From the NCBI RefSeq assembly GCF_000372725.1, contig NW_005198537.1:477572-541571 (forward strand): a stretch of 64,000 bases of DNA. Direction: 5' to 3'. The stretch comes from Emiliania huxleyi CCMP1516. Lineage: Eukaryota; Haptophyta; Isochrysidales; Noelaerhabdaceae. The translations under genes and the position numbers were made by a program. Shown here piece after piece: positions 32,416 to 43,800 of this stretch. Below the pieces are notes generated by a model, which worked only from the letters and a program-made list of their open reading frames with translations, was not told the origin of the DNA and made no database searches. Every line of letters begins with the position of its first letter. Position 1 is the stretch's first letter.

Positions 32416-35101
32416 TCACCTCGGCTGATCTCGGCTGCCACCAGACGCGCGAACAAGGCCCCGCCATAGCGTCGGCTCGTCGACCGCCGCTCGCAGCCCG
32501 CGGCTCACGCGCCTATGGGGATGCATCGCCCGCGTCCGCGAGGTCGGCGAGGGCAGGGAGCGGAGGCGCTTTCCCGCGGCAAGCCTCAGCCGCCACAGAC
32601 CGCGCGGCCCACTCGCTGCCGCAGCAGCCAGCCACGCCCACAGGGGCAGGGCTCGCCACGGCCCCGGCGGCTCGCGCGCCGCAAGCAGCCACGGCGCGGC
32701 GCGCAGAGCGGCGAGACCGCGCGGCGCCGCGGCGGCGCGCGCCGCACGCAGCCCCGCGGCGGCATCGGCGGCGGGCCAGTTGGGAGCAAAGGCCGCCGGC
32801 AGCGAGGAAGGCTCCGGTGCGCGGCGGCGGTGCCGGTCGGGCGGCGGCTGAGTCGGCGGCGGAAGGTCGGGCCGGATGTCGGACCGCGCGAGCTGCGCCC
32901 ACGAGGGAAGGCCTGGCCAGTTGCCTTTTCCGTCGTCAGAGAGCGACTCCAGCTGGTGGACCAGGTCGTCGCGAGCGGCGAACGCGGCGAACGGATCGGT
33001 CCCGCGCAACGCCTCGCGCGCCCACGCCGCGACGTCCGCGCGCGGGTGGGGTGCGTAGAGGGCTGGCAGCAGCTCGTCGACGGGCATCGCAGCGCTCTGC
33101 AGCGGCAGCTCCTGCAGACAGTGCCGAGGACGTGACGCGGACGTGTCGTGGACGTGCCAAAGATGTCGTGCGGCGGGGGCGCCAGCAAGCGGCGCATGCC
33201 TCTGCGCGAGAGGGCGTACGCGTGCGCGCACGACGAGAAGCCGGGCACGACGAGCGCCTCGCCCTCGGCGGCGGAGTCGCAAGCGAGGCGGTGCCGGCCG
33301 AGGTAGAGCAAGTCCCACGCAACGCCCCGCGCCGCCAGCAGAGAGGCTTGCCGCTGGAGCGTGCCCCAAGCGCGCGCCCAGCCTCGCCGGTTGTCTGCCG
33401 CCGACGGGACCTCGCCGCTTGCGCCGGCGACGCTCGCGTCGTCCTCCAAAAAGAGGACGTAGTCGTGTCCGGTCGCCTACGGGAAGGTTCCGGGAAGGTG
33501 CACGGAACGCTCCTCCGAGTGAGAGGGCGCAGTCGTGTCCGGTCGCCAGCCCGCCCTCCCACGCGCGCCGGTGCGACGCCGCGCAAGCAACCTCGCGCGC
33601 AGAGACGGCGCGCCTGCGGGGCGTGGAGAGGAACGAGCGTCACTCGACGCTGCAACTTTCCCGGCGCGCCCGCGAGAGGTGCGCGCCCGTGGTAGGTGCG
33701 CAGCTCTGCGTCTGCGGGGCGGGGCATGCCCATCGCCTCCCACGCGTCACACAGCCGCTCGAGCTGCGCCGCGCCGAGGGCCCACCCCGCGAAGGGGCGC
33801 CACGCGCTGCTCCCATCACCGCCGCCGCCGCCCTCACCGCTGATGCGCACGTCCTCGGGGGAGCACGCGTCCACCAGCCGCACCTGCGCGAGGGGGAGGA
33901 GCAGTGTCGACAGGTCGCCCTCGCTCAGCTGTCTCGGGCAGATCTCGGGCGGATCTCGGGCAGAGGTCGCCGGGCGGATCTCGGGCGGATCTCGGCCAGC
34001 TCCCGCCTCGACTCCGAGCTCGCGCAGCGCCGTGGCGCAGCTCGCCTCGACCCACCGCCGCCGGTCCGCCCGGCTCGCCAAGTTGACCACCGAGGCGGAC
34101 CCCGCCGGCGGACGGGCGGGCAGCAGCTGGGCGGGCGTCAGCTGGGCGGGCAGCGGGCCAGCCAGCTCGAAGAGGCAGTAGGTGCAGTCCCCGAAGGCGG
34201 GCACCGTCGCGGGCGCGTCGCCGCCTCCCCCGCCGCCGCCCGAGCCCGGCGAATACTTTGGCTCAGCCCTAGCCAGGCGGAAGCCCGCCTCCTCGAGGGC
34301 GGCCAGCAGGTCCTCCCCTGCGTCGGTGGCGAGCCGCAGCGTGGCCGTGGGCGGCTCGAGCGCGGCCGTGTTCGTCGCGACGAAGAGATGCCGCACTCGC
34401 GCCGCCGCCAGCGCCTCGAGCCACCAGCGCACCGCCGCGAGCGGCATCTCCTGCAGAGAGTGCACCGCCACCGCAAGCCGCGGCTGCGCGGCGGCGGCCT
34501 CGGCGGGCAGGGCGGCCGGCAGCACGACCTTGGCGCGGGAACAAGGCACGCCGCGGGCGGCGAGGTACGCCTCGCAGAGCGCGAGCGAGAGAGGCACCGC
34601 GTCGGTGGCGAGGAGGCGGAGGTGCGGCAGCGCAGCGGCCGCGCGGTGCTCCAGCCGGCCGTACCCGGCGCCGAGGTCGACGACCGCCGTGCCGAGCGGC
34701 CACGAGGAGCAGCCGAGCCGGCTCTCGAGGAAGGCGAGCTCGTTCGCAGAGTCGAGCAGGTCGCGGCTCACGGTCACGGTCTGCCCACTGCCGCCAGCCG
34801 CAGGCACGCTCACCGTGAAGGCGCCGAACAGGCCATCCTCGCCGCCGGCACCACACAGCATCGCCGGCCCGCCCGGTCGAGCCAGCACGCGCTCGAGCGC
34901 CGCAGAGTACTGGCTCGGCTCAGCAAGTTGCCACAGGTACGGTGAGTCGGCTCGGCAGCGCTCAACCTCGACCGCCGCCGTGACGCTGTCGTCCCAGAGT
35001 GGCTCGCCGCATCCGCCATGCGTTCCTGCGCCGTAACCGGACGGCGATGCGAGCGCCTCTCGGAGCTCGGCCTCGCGCTGCCGCACGGCGCTCTCGCGCA
35101 T
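32416..35101 (-). CDS. methyltransferase-glycosyltransferase family 25 fusion
   Basis: ATG 35101 (MRESAVRQREAELREALAS). Exons 35101-33687, 33613-33547, 33476-33183 and 33111-32416; the introns of 73, 70 and 71 nt are all GC...AG and all phases agree, giving about 823 aa. N-terminal half: class I SAM methyltransferase fold (TAVVDLGAGYGRLEHRAAAA, LLATDAVPLSLALCEAYL). C-terminal half: GT25 glycosyltransferase, VVNLASRADRRRWVEA, TYHGRAVSAREVACAASHRR, then GHDYVLFLEDDASV with the metal-binding EDD, and AMPVDELLPALYAPHPRADV. GT25 members glycosylate LPS in bacteria and hydroxylysine of collagen-like proteins in eukaryotes. Likely a sugar-transferring and methylating enzyme for surface glycans. The last about 100 residues are low-complexity and may be misread. 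A partial MITE lies just upstream. Confidence 0.83.
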
Positions 35102-35121
35102 ATGGATTCGGTCTTCTGAAG

Positions 35122-35335
35122 CCTGGGTTCCGGAAGCTACCGGATAGGGGGTCTGAGTGCTGACTCGCGCCAAAACGCCCTACCTACCTACCTATCCCCA
35201 GGCCGCGCAGCTAAGCGAAAAAAGATGAAAATTGGGGGTACGTACCTATTGCAGGGCCCTTTTGGGCCAAACAAGACCAACCTACAATACACCTAAAACC
35301 TACCTACCTATCTGGGAGGGGCCAGCCAGTCTGGA
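35122..35335. mobile_element. truncated copy of the 26497-26715 element
   Basis: Begins GGGTTCCGG...CTACCGGATAGGGGGTCT and shares about 150 bp nearly unchanged with the other copy (GCTAAGCGAAAAAAGATGAA..., GGGCCCTTTTGGGCC, CTACC repeats). It lacks the second inverted arm. It ends 20 bp upstream of the ATG at 35101. Confidence 0.75.
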
Positions 35336-35689
35336 AGATACGAGGAGACGGAGGAGTCGATCGCGCGCGCGGTGAAGATTTTGCGCGCAACCTCCGCTCC
35401 TCGGCATCCCGCTCGGAGGCACGCTGGTCCTCTCAAGTCGACGACCCCGCCCGTCGGACGTGGTCCCGATCAAATCTTCAAAAAGTGAGAAGAACCCCCC
35501 CCCAACAACAAGAAGGGGACGACACTGCTTTGACCCCCCCCAATGAACACACCAGTGAGGGTGGGCGAGACGATCGAGGGGTCCCGTACCATGCGGAACC
35601 GACCCTATCCTCAAAAATCCAGTTCTCAAGTGCTCAATAAGAAGAAATCGTGGCCCTCCCGTGTTGCCGCGCCAAAGCCACATCTGACG

Positions 35690-37153
35690 ATGGCGCCCAA
35701 GCGCCAGAGGCAGGCTGCACCAAAGAAGGCCTCCCCAGCACAGGCCGCTCCAGCGCCAGACATCCGCGAGCTCCTCAAGCGCTGCAGCCGCTCCTCGCTC
35801 GAGTCGCTGCTGGTCTCAAAGTTCGATGGCGGTTTCCTCTCCGTCGAAGAGGTCGAGGCGCAGCTCGTGCCCACCGCTCCCCCTTCGCGCGCCATGCTGT
35901 CGGGGACGGAGCGCGTCGGGACCGGCGCGTTTGACGAGCTCGATTGCGACGTCTTCACAGCCATCGTCACGGAGCTGGACTTGCGAGACCGACTCCAGGT
36001 CGCCACGTGCGTGTGCAAGGGATGGCGATTTCTCAAGGACGTCTCGCACCTCTGGACCTCCATGCGGGTGGCTGGCTCCTCCTCCGAGTCTTCGTGGCGC
36101 GACCGGGGATCGCACGACCGTGTCACCGTGAGCAACAGCGGGCTGACGCGGCTGCTCGATTGGGTCGGCGCCGCGAGCCTGACCGAACTCCGCCTCCACA
36201 CGGGCGACGCGGCCCTTCAGCCCTGGACAGTGACCAGCACGCTGTCTGCCGTGCCGGCGATCAAGGTTCTGCACCTCGGCGGGAAGAAGGTCAACGCAGC
36301 GGTGATGGAGGCGACCGCCAAGGCGGCCTTTGCGCCGACGCTCCGCGAGATCCACATCGGCGAGGACGTGGCGGGGTCAGAGGCGCGGATCCTCAGCATG
36401 CTGCAGGAGATGCCTGCCCTCGAGTCCCTCTCCGTGCCGCGTGGCCGCGTCAGCGCGCCGATGCTGCGCACGCTGGCGGCCGCGTGGCGCACCAAGAGGA
36501 ACGGCGGCCCGCCTCTGCTGTCGAAGCTGACCCTGGCGACTTCCTGGGGCCAGTTCGAGTGGGAGCTCGTCTGCTGCGTCGGCTCGCTCTTCCCGGAGCT
36601 GGAGGAGCTGACCGTCGACTCCCTCTCGGTCGGGCTTGACGTCCCGCTCAGCTCCAACGAGGACAACGCAGCCTGGCGCGACTATCAGGCGCAGCCGAAG
36701 GTGCGCGGCGCCGTGGATGCGATGCCGAGGCTCGTGCGCCTGCGTCTGCAGCGCTTCTGCGGCTACGACTTCTACGCGTGCTCGAGCGAAGTCGCCGCGT
36801 GCCTGCGCGCCGTGCTCCGCGCGGCGCCAGCCCTCGAGACGCTTCTCGTCTTGGGGGGCGAGCTCACGAGCACGCGCAACAGGGCGGACAAGACGCTGCC
36901 GCGCCCGACCGACGCGGCGGGCGCCTCGCTCGAGCTGCTGCCGCCCTCGCTGCAAGAGCTCGTCCTGTCGGACCTCGACCTGGCGCCCGACGACTTCGGA
37001 ATCGCACCCTCCCTCCCCGCGCTGCGCCGGCTGCAGCTCGGCAACTGCGGCGCGCGCGCCGCCAACGTCGCGGCGGCGCTGGTGCGCGAGTGCCCGAAGC
37101 TCAAGGATGCCGTCGTCGAGTCCGCGCCCGTCAAGCGCCGCGGAGCCGACTGA
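35690..37153 (+). CDS. F-box/leucine-rich-repeat-like protein
   Basis: Intronless, 487 aa from ATG 35690 (MAPKRQRQAAPKKASPAQ); an in-frame ATG at 35543 is the alternative. A basic N-terminus is followed by a short helical block (IRELLKRCSRSSLESLLVSK), a clear F-box (DELDCDVFTAIVTELDLRDR, then VATCVCKGWRFLKD) and degenerate leucine-rich repeats (SLTELRLHT, PELEELTVDSL, SLQELVLSDLDL, LPALRRLQLGNCG). F-box proteins recruit substrates to SCF ubiquitin ligases, with the LRRs binding the target; nothing here identifies the target. It is divergent from the GT25 fusion gene with a 588-bp spacer that holds the truncated MITE. Confidence 0.85.
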   Translation: MAPKRQRQAAPKKASPAQAAPAPDIRELLKRCSRSSLESLLVSKFDGGFLSVEEVEAQLVPTAPPSRAMLSGTERVGTGAFDELDCDVFTAIVTELDLRDRLQVATCVCKGWRFLKDVSHLWTSMRVAGSSSESSWRDRGSHDRVTVSNSGLTRLLDWVGAASLTELRLHTGDAALQPWTVTSTLSAVPAIKVLHLGGKKVNAAVMEATAKAAFAPTLREIHIGEDVAGSEARILSMLQEMPALESLSVPRGRVSAPMLRTLAAAWRTKRNGGPPLLSKLTLATSWGQFEWELVCCVGSLFPELEELTVDSLSVGLDVPLSSNEDNAAWRDYQAQPKVRGAVDAMPRLVRLRLQRFCGYDFYACSSEVAACLRAVLRAAPALETLLVLGGELTSTRNRADKTLPRPTDAAGASLELLPPSLQELVLSDLDLAPDDFGIAPSLPALRRLQLGNCGARAANVAAALVRECPKLKDAVVESAPVKRRGAD

Positions 37154-37801
37154 TGCCTCCGGGCGCTGAGGTGGCGAGGAGCACCGCCTGAAGAGTGGTT
37201 TGTGGAACGCTCGAGGCCGTATCCCCGGACCCCGCTCCGGCCTCAGAGAGGCGGTACACGCACTGGCACCGGCCTGAAAACACGCACAGCAGAAGAGGGA
37301 ACGTGAGGTTATGCATAGTGTACTGCGTACGTGTCTCGGTGCGTGTCTGGAGGACGTGAGGTTCTACGCTACAGTATTGGAGTCTATCCTCTGCAACCCC
37401 CGTCCCGCTGGCGCGCTGCCCAGTGACGGTACGCTCTAGGCCGCGTCACAACGCGCCGAGGCGAGACGGTTACACCCGCGACGAACGCGCGCTCGCGCGC
37501 TCGTACGACACCCCAGAGCGACACGGGGTCGCACGGACGCACGGACACAACGAAAAAAGAGAAATTTCGTAAATCCGTAAATGCAAAAAATATGATGGCG
37601 AAAAGAAATAAAATGCGCGAGAAAAACGCGAAAAGCGGCGGCACAACCGCCACGCCCTCGGATCGAACTCGGCTACCGCGTACCGGGCCGGTAGCCCGCG
37701 TCTGACGCTCGTAGACGCATGTGAGCATGAATGCAGGCAGGGTCTCAGGCCCTGCACCGCCGCCCGCGCGACCCCGCGACCCGCGTGACGCTCATAAGGA
37801 G
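37154..37801. other. intergenic
   Basis: AT-richer patch at 37550-37630. A tRNA B-box-like sequence is discussed under rejected items. No gene supported. Confidence 0.5.
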
Positions 37802-40800
37802 CTAGACCACGCGAAGGTTGTCCGCCTTGATCTTATGGCTTCCGTTGCCCTCGATCGAAACGATCAAGCGGCCTGACTCATCGTCCCGCCGAAGCACCGT
37901 GCCATAGAGCCCGTTGAGCGCCGCGCCCGCCGCGCTGCAGAGGCCGTGGAGCACCACGCGCGCGCCGAGCTTCACTCGGGCGGGCGCGGAGGAGCTCGAA
38001 GGCGCGGAGGCGCTCGACGCTGCCGACGAGCTGCTGGAGGAGGGGCGGCCACCCCGCCCGCTGGAGGAGGAGGAAGCGGAGGAGGAGGAGGGGCGGCTGC
38101 TGCCAAAGCGAGGCACGCCCGGCGCGGGAGGCGCGGCGCTGCTTATGGGGCGGCCATTATGGCGGCTGCGGCAAGGCTGCGAGCAAAAGCGGCCCGAGCC
38201 ATAGCCGCCGTCGTGGGCGGCGCCGCACTCCTGGCAGCGCCCGTGCGACGGCTGCCGCGGCGCCGCCGGGCCCTTGCCCTTGCCAGCCTGCTTGCCCCTG
38301 CCGAGGCTGTGCAAGTCGGGCTTGAGGTCGGGCTTGAGGTCGGGCTTGCCGTCGGCGTCGTCGGCGCCGCGGATGTCCATCTCGATCGCCTGCACCCGCG
38401 CCGCGCCGCCATGCGTCATGTGGATGCCTATATGGTGGGGCAAGCCCAGGATGACACCGCCGGGCACTGCGCCTCTGATATCCCGGCAGAGGGCTGCCGA
38501 CAAGTCTCGTCTCTGTCCCATCCGCCCGCTGGCAGCGCACGCGCACGACCCGCATCTGCTGCACCAACTGGAAGCCACCGCCGCTCGTTCGGACGGTCTT
38601 GGACAAGACCCGCTGCTGTATCGTCGACCAGAACGGCAGCACGGCGCCGCAGACCAGGTGTTCCGTCTGCATCCGCTTGCCAACGAAGCACTGAAGGTCG
38701 CGGCACTTGTGGCCGTGCGTGCACTTGTCGCGCGTGGCGTCGTGCAGCCTGGTCCACGGCCCTCGAGCGCCGTTTGAGCTGAGCGGGAGGTTCGAGTTGA
38801 GATGCTCGCGTAGGAACGTGCGCCCACAGAGGCCTGCAGCATCGGGTGAGGCGCGGGCGGGTGGCGTGGAGGGAGGGGCGAGGAGCGCCAGAGTCCCTGG
38901 CAGCGCGCCTTGGTTGGGTCGGTAGATCTTGAAGGTCGGGATCCAGTTGCTGGCGGCAAAGACCGAGACCCGCTCGCGCAGCAGGAGGGTCACGCCCTTG
39001 CAGCCGTTGCCGAACTTGAAGTTGCGCGAGATGTAGAATCCCTCGCCCTCGAGCAGCGCCCCGGCCTCGTTGCCCTCCGCCTTGGCGCGCAGCATCTCCG
39101 ACGCGCGCTCAAAGGAGAGCCCGCGATCGACTCCGAGCGCGTAGTGGGAGAGGGGCACGCCCGACTGCCGGTCGGTGGAGATGGTGCGAGGCGAGCCGGA
39201 CTTGACACTGACGGACTCGCCGCGGATGTCGACGACGCCATCGTCGTACCTGTCGGGGGAGGTGACACAGTGCTCGGGGGTTGATCGATGGGATAGGAGT
39301 GGGTTGCAAGGTGGCGCTACCTGCCCGCCGCCTTGGCCGCCTTGACGTTCTCGTCGAGGATCGCCGTGTAGTGCTGGAAGATTGTGTTCTGCATGCGGAC
39401 CGGCATGCCGAGCAGCCGGTTGAGGAAGCGCCGCACGGAGAGGTTCTCCATGCCGAAGATGCCCGCCGACGCCATCGCCTCCTCCGCCTCGTCGATGTAT
39501 TCGCTCCACTTTTGTTGCAGCTCGTGGGTGGCGCGCAGGCCGATGGCGCGCCGGATGTGGCCCGGCGGGACGATGCTCGCGTTGTGGATTGGGTTCTCGA
39601 ACACCTCGATGAGGTCGGTCAGCGCGGCCTGGCCGTACTCTGTGTCAACGTCGAAGGCGGACAGGTTTTCCTGCTGCCCGTCGGCGCCGCGCCGATCCCC
39701 CTTTGTTATCGCGCCGAGCTGCTGCAGCCGCTTGGCGACCGTCGATGCGAAGCGGCGCTCGCCGCCGCAGGCCGTCATCATGAGCAGGTACTCGGGACCG
39801 TGGACTTGGTTCGAGCGGTGAGTGCGGCCGCACTGCTGGATGCACTGCAACGGAGGCGAGGGAGGCGGAGAGTGAGAGGCGCGGGGGGGGGGGGGGGGGA
39901 AAGCAATCCGCGGTAAAAATCCCGGGGGGGAAAGGGGGGGGGGGGGGAAACCCCCCCCCGGGAAAAATGGGAAAGGGGGGGGGCGGGGCAAGAACCAAAG
40001 CCCCCGGGAAAAACCCCCAAAAAAAAAAGGAGGGAGGGGGGGGGGCCTCTCCTTGTTGGGGGACCCCCGCAGCTTCAGGGGGATTTGCACCCCCTTTTCG
40101 GGGTTTTGAACCCCCCCGGCCCCCTTTGGGGAAATACCCCAAAAAGCCCCCCCCCAAANNNNNNNNNNNNNNNNNNNNNNNNNNNNNNNNNNNNNNNNNN
40201 NNNNNNNNNNNNNNNNNNNNNNNNNNNNNNNNNNNNNNNNNNNNNNNNNNNNNNNNNNGGGGGGGGGGGGGAGGCAGTCGGCGGTGAGAATGGTGAAGGC
40301 GGAGGGGCGGGGCAGGAGCGAAGGCAGCAGGGAGAGACCGCGAGAGAAGAAGGGAGGGAGCGGTGAGGCACTCGCCTGGTCGGCGGACCACGGCAGCTCG
40401 AGCGTGATGTGCAGCCGCTTGCGCGTGTTCGGCACGCGCCGGTCCGCCTGCAGCGAGATGCCCGATGAGGCCGCCTCCGAGATGATGGCGACGAGCTTGC
40501 GGCCGTCCATGAAGGCCTGCTTCTCCGCCAGGTTGATGCGCTCCATGGAGCACCCGAGGTCGACGTTGCGCCGCTTGTAGACGGTGCGGCCCTCCTCGTC
40601 GCGGACGAGCCTTCCCTTTCGGCCCGTGAGCTCGGCGACGGCGTCAGGGCCGCCCAGCTCGTGGATGATGTTGTCGAGCGGGTTGGAGGGCATGCGCAGG
40701 CTGCGAAGCTTCCGGAAGAGTTGCCTGCGCAGCCGCTGCAGCCTCTTGATGTCCGCCACGTTCCCGTGCTGCGCCCAAGACAGGTCCTCCGCCGCCGCCT

Positions 40801-43800
40801 CGTCGTCTGAACCGGCAGGCGGCCGTCGCACCGGCGGCGGCGCCGCCTTGGTGGCGGAGGAGGACGCCGGCTTGCTCGCTGAGGGCGCGGCGGAGCGGGA
40901 GGCGGAGGGGGCGGGCGGCCTCGCCGCCACGGCTCGCTCGCGGATGAAGTCGGCTTCGGATCCGGATCCGTCCTCGCCGTCCTCGCCGTCGCTCTCGTCG
41001 TCCGAGCCTCGCCACTCCGGATCGGACGACTCGCTCTCGTCGCCCGCCGACGCACGCCGCACGCCACCCGCCGCCGCACGCCGCGCGCCGGGCTTTCCCC
41101 CTCCGGACTTAACCCCGGGCTTTCCCGCGGACTTGCCCCCGCCGCGCAACGCCTGCTCGAGCAAGTCCTCCGAGTCCGAGTCCGCGCCACGCTCCGGGTT
41201 GGTGCCCGGCGGGCGCTGCGTGCGGAGGAAGGACCAGTCCGCGCCGCTCGCGAGGTCGACCTGGTCCGCAGCGCTTGTGTCGGCGTACCGCACGCCGTGC
41301 AGCTGCGTCCGCGAGTCGTACGACTCGACGGTGGCGCGGCGGCGGGCGCCGCCCTCGCCCCGCAGCGAGATTTGGCGGCCGACCAGCCCGTGCTCGCCGT
41401 CCGTCGCGTCGAGGTCCATCGGGGAGCCGCCCCCGCCATCCTCGCCCTCCTCGCCCTCGGAGTCGCCGGCGTCGTACCGCGGCAGCGACGAGGTGGAGAG
41501 CCGTCGGCGCTGCGGCGCCGCGGCGCGCGCCCCGCCTGTTTCCGGCGCGGCGCGCTTGCCCTTGTCGCCGAAGCCCGCCTTGACGAGGAGCGCCGCCACG
41601 CGGAGCGACGCGCCGCCCTGATGCGCCGCCGCCCGCTCGTGCTCCTTGAGCCGCTCGATGAGCTGCGCGTGGGAGGGCGAGGGGCGAGAGAGGCTGATGC
41701 TATGCGGAGGGCTGTGTGTGGCAGGGAGACAGCCGTGCGACGTGGAGGGAGAGAGGGGCTGTCGAGGGGCGGGAGGGCATCGGAGGGCGGCTCGAGAGCT
41801 CGACTTCACCTGCCCGCGCTCAAAGCACTGGTGGTCGGCCACGTTCGCCGCCTGCAGTAGCTTCCTCAGCTGCGCCGCGTCCATCGCCTTGAGCTGCTTC
41901 CGCACCGCCGCGGGCAGCCGGCCTCGCCGCGAGGTGCCCTCGCCGCCGCCGCCGCCCTCCTCCGCCCCACACGCCTCGCTCCCGCTCTCGCTCCCGCTCC
42001 CGCTCTCCTCCGATTCCTCGCCGTCGCCGTCGCGGACGATGAACCCGTCCAAGTCGTCGTCCTCCTCCTCCTCCTCGTCCGAATCCCCCACCCCGCCCTG
42101 CCGCTTCCGCCGCATCCGCCTCGCGGCGTCCGCCGCACTGTCGGCCGCGCGCGCGGCGCCCTCCGCCACCTCCGCCATCACGTCCTCCTCGTCCTCGTCC
42201 TCGTCCTCGCCCTCCGACTCTGGGTGCATGTTCATGTAGTCGCCTAGTCACGGCGAAGCGCTGCCGTGAAGGGACACCACTCCCCCGCTGTCGGTGCAGG
42301 CTCATGCACGTGGCCGCCCGTCGGGAAACGCTTGAGCAGGAAGCGGACGCACTCCTTCATCCCGGCGAACTCCTCCAGGTCCTCGCCCGACTTGACCGCG
42401 TCGGTGAGCCGCGCCTCGCCCGTCGACTGGAGCCCGACCACGACGCACTTGTTTGCGGCGAGCGCCTCCTTGGCCTTCTTGACCAGCTCGGGCACCTTCA
42501 TCGCCATGCAGAGCGAGCGGAAGAAGCGCTGGTGGCAGCCCCAGAAGCTGCTGATCACCTGACAGCGTGGCGCGGCGCTCACTGCAACGCTCTCCACGCG
42601 ACATGCCCCCGGAGGCTGGTATCACCGCCCACGAAGGGTGCTTGGCATCCTTGGGTCGGTCCGGGAAGTCGTTCTTGACGCGCAGCACGTCGTGCAGCGC
42701 GTAGTTGAAGCACGCGAGCATGTCGGCCCAGAACCGGGCGGCCTGAGACTCGCAGCCAGGACGGCAGTGATGAGGCTGGGCGTCCCTCGGCGGAACAAGC
42801 GGCCGCCTCGCCGCGCATCTCGGCTATCTCCTCTTGTCGTACATCTCGGCTATCTCCTCGCCTCGTCGTACATCTTGCGCTGGGCGTCATTCAGGTCGAC
42901 CATCGCCTTGTCGAAGGAGGCGGCCGAGAAGGAGAGCTGCCGCGAGAGGTACATGCCCCGCCGCTTGAGGTCGAGCGCGACCAGCTCCATCGCACCTACA
43001 GTCCTCGACACCGCCCTCTCGCCCCGCGCAACCCTCGCATCTCCACACGCCGCGGTGAGCTCGCCGACGGGGGCCTCGCCCTTCTTGCCGTGCTGGCCGA
43101 GCGCTTTCGTGAAGGCGCGAAAGTCGGCGAACGGGGTGGCCGCCCCCCATAGGCCGAGCCGCTGCATATAGCCCATGTTTTGCAGCGACGAAGCGCCCGT
43201 GGCGGAGCAGTACACGACGCGCGCGCTCGGGCAATCGGCCTGGGGCGGCAGGGGGCGGGGCAAGCTCCGGGGGTGGCGAATGGCGAGGGGAGAGGGAGGA
43301 ACAGGGGCTGGGAAGTCGCAATGCTCGCCTGCATCTTCTCGCACGCCACCGCCGTCTGAGAGCACTTCTTACCCTTCTCCGGCGCGAGGTTCTTGGCCTT
43401 GTGGCTCTCGTCGAAGAGGATGCACCCCTCCGCCTGAGCGCTGCCGAGCCACGCGACGAGCTGCTCGGCGCGCCTAGGCCGCACGGTAGGACGGGTCAAA
43501 GGACAGGCCGCGCGCCCCCAGCCCAGCCGACGGGCGAGCGCACGTCTGCTTGGAGCGGTCCTTTGCGATCAGCGCGCTGTAGGTGGAGAAGACGACGCAG
43601 TCGGCGGACCAGTCGTGCGGCACGCCGTTCCCTCCCCGCCGCATCGCGGCCAGCCTGCCCCGCGGCAGCTTTGTGATGTTGAAGACCTGCGGGGCGGGGC
43701 GTGTACGCATCGTGGACGTGGCCGTTCGTCCTCGCGCATCCAGATAGCAGCAAGCACCTTGATGTGCGAGAAGCCGATGTCCTTGAGGTCGCGCTTGGCG

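Noticed and set aside
37640-37725. Possible tRNA on the minus strand (GTTCGATCC B-box-like sequence)
   Set aside because: The T-stem pairs poorly, no 26th base or proper acceptor stem can be built, and no A box fits. Probably chance.
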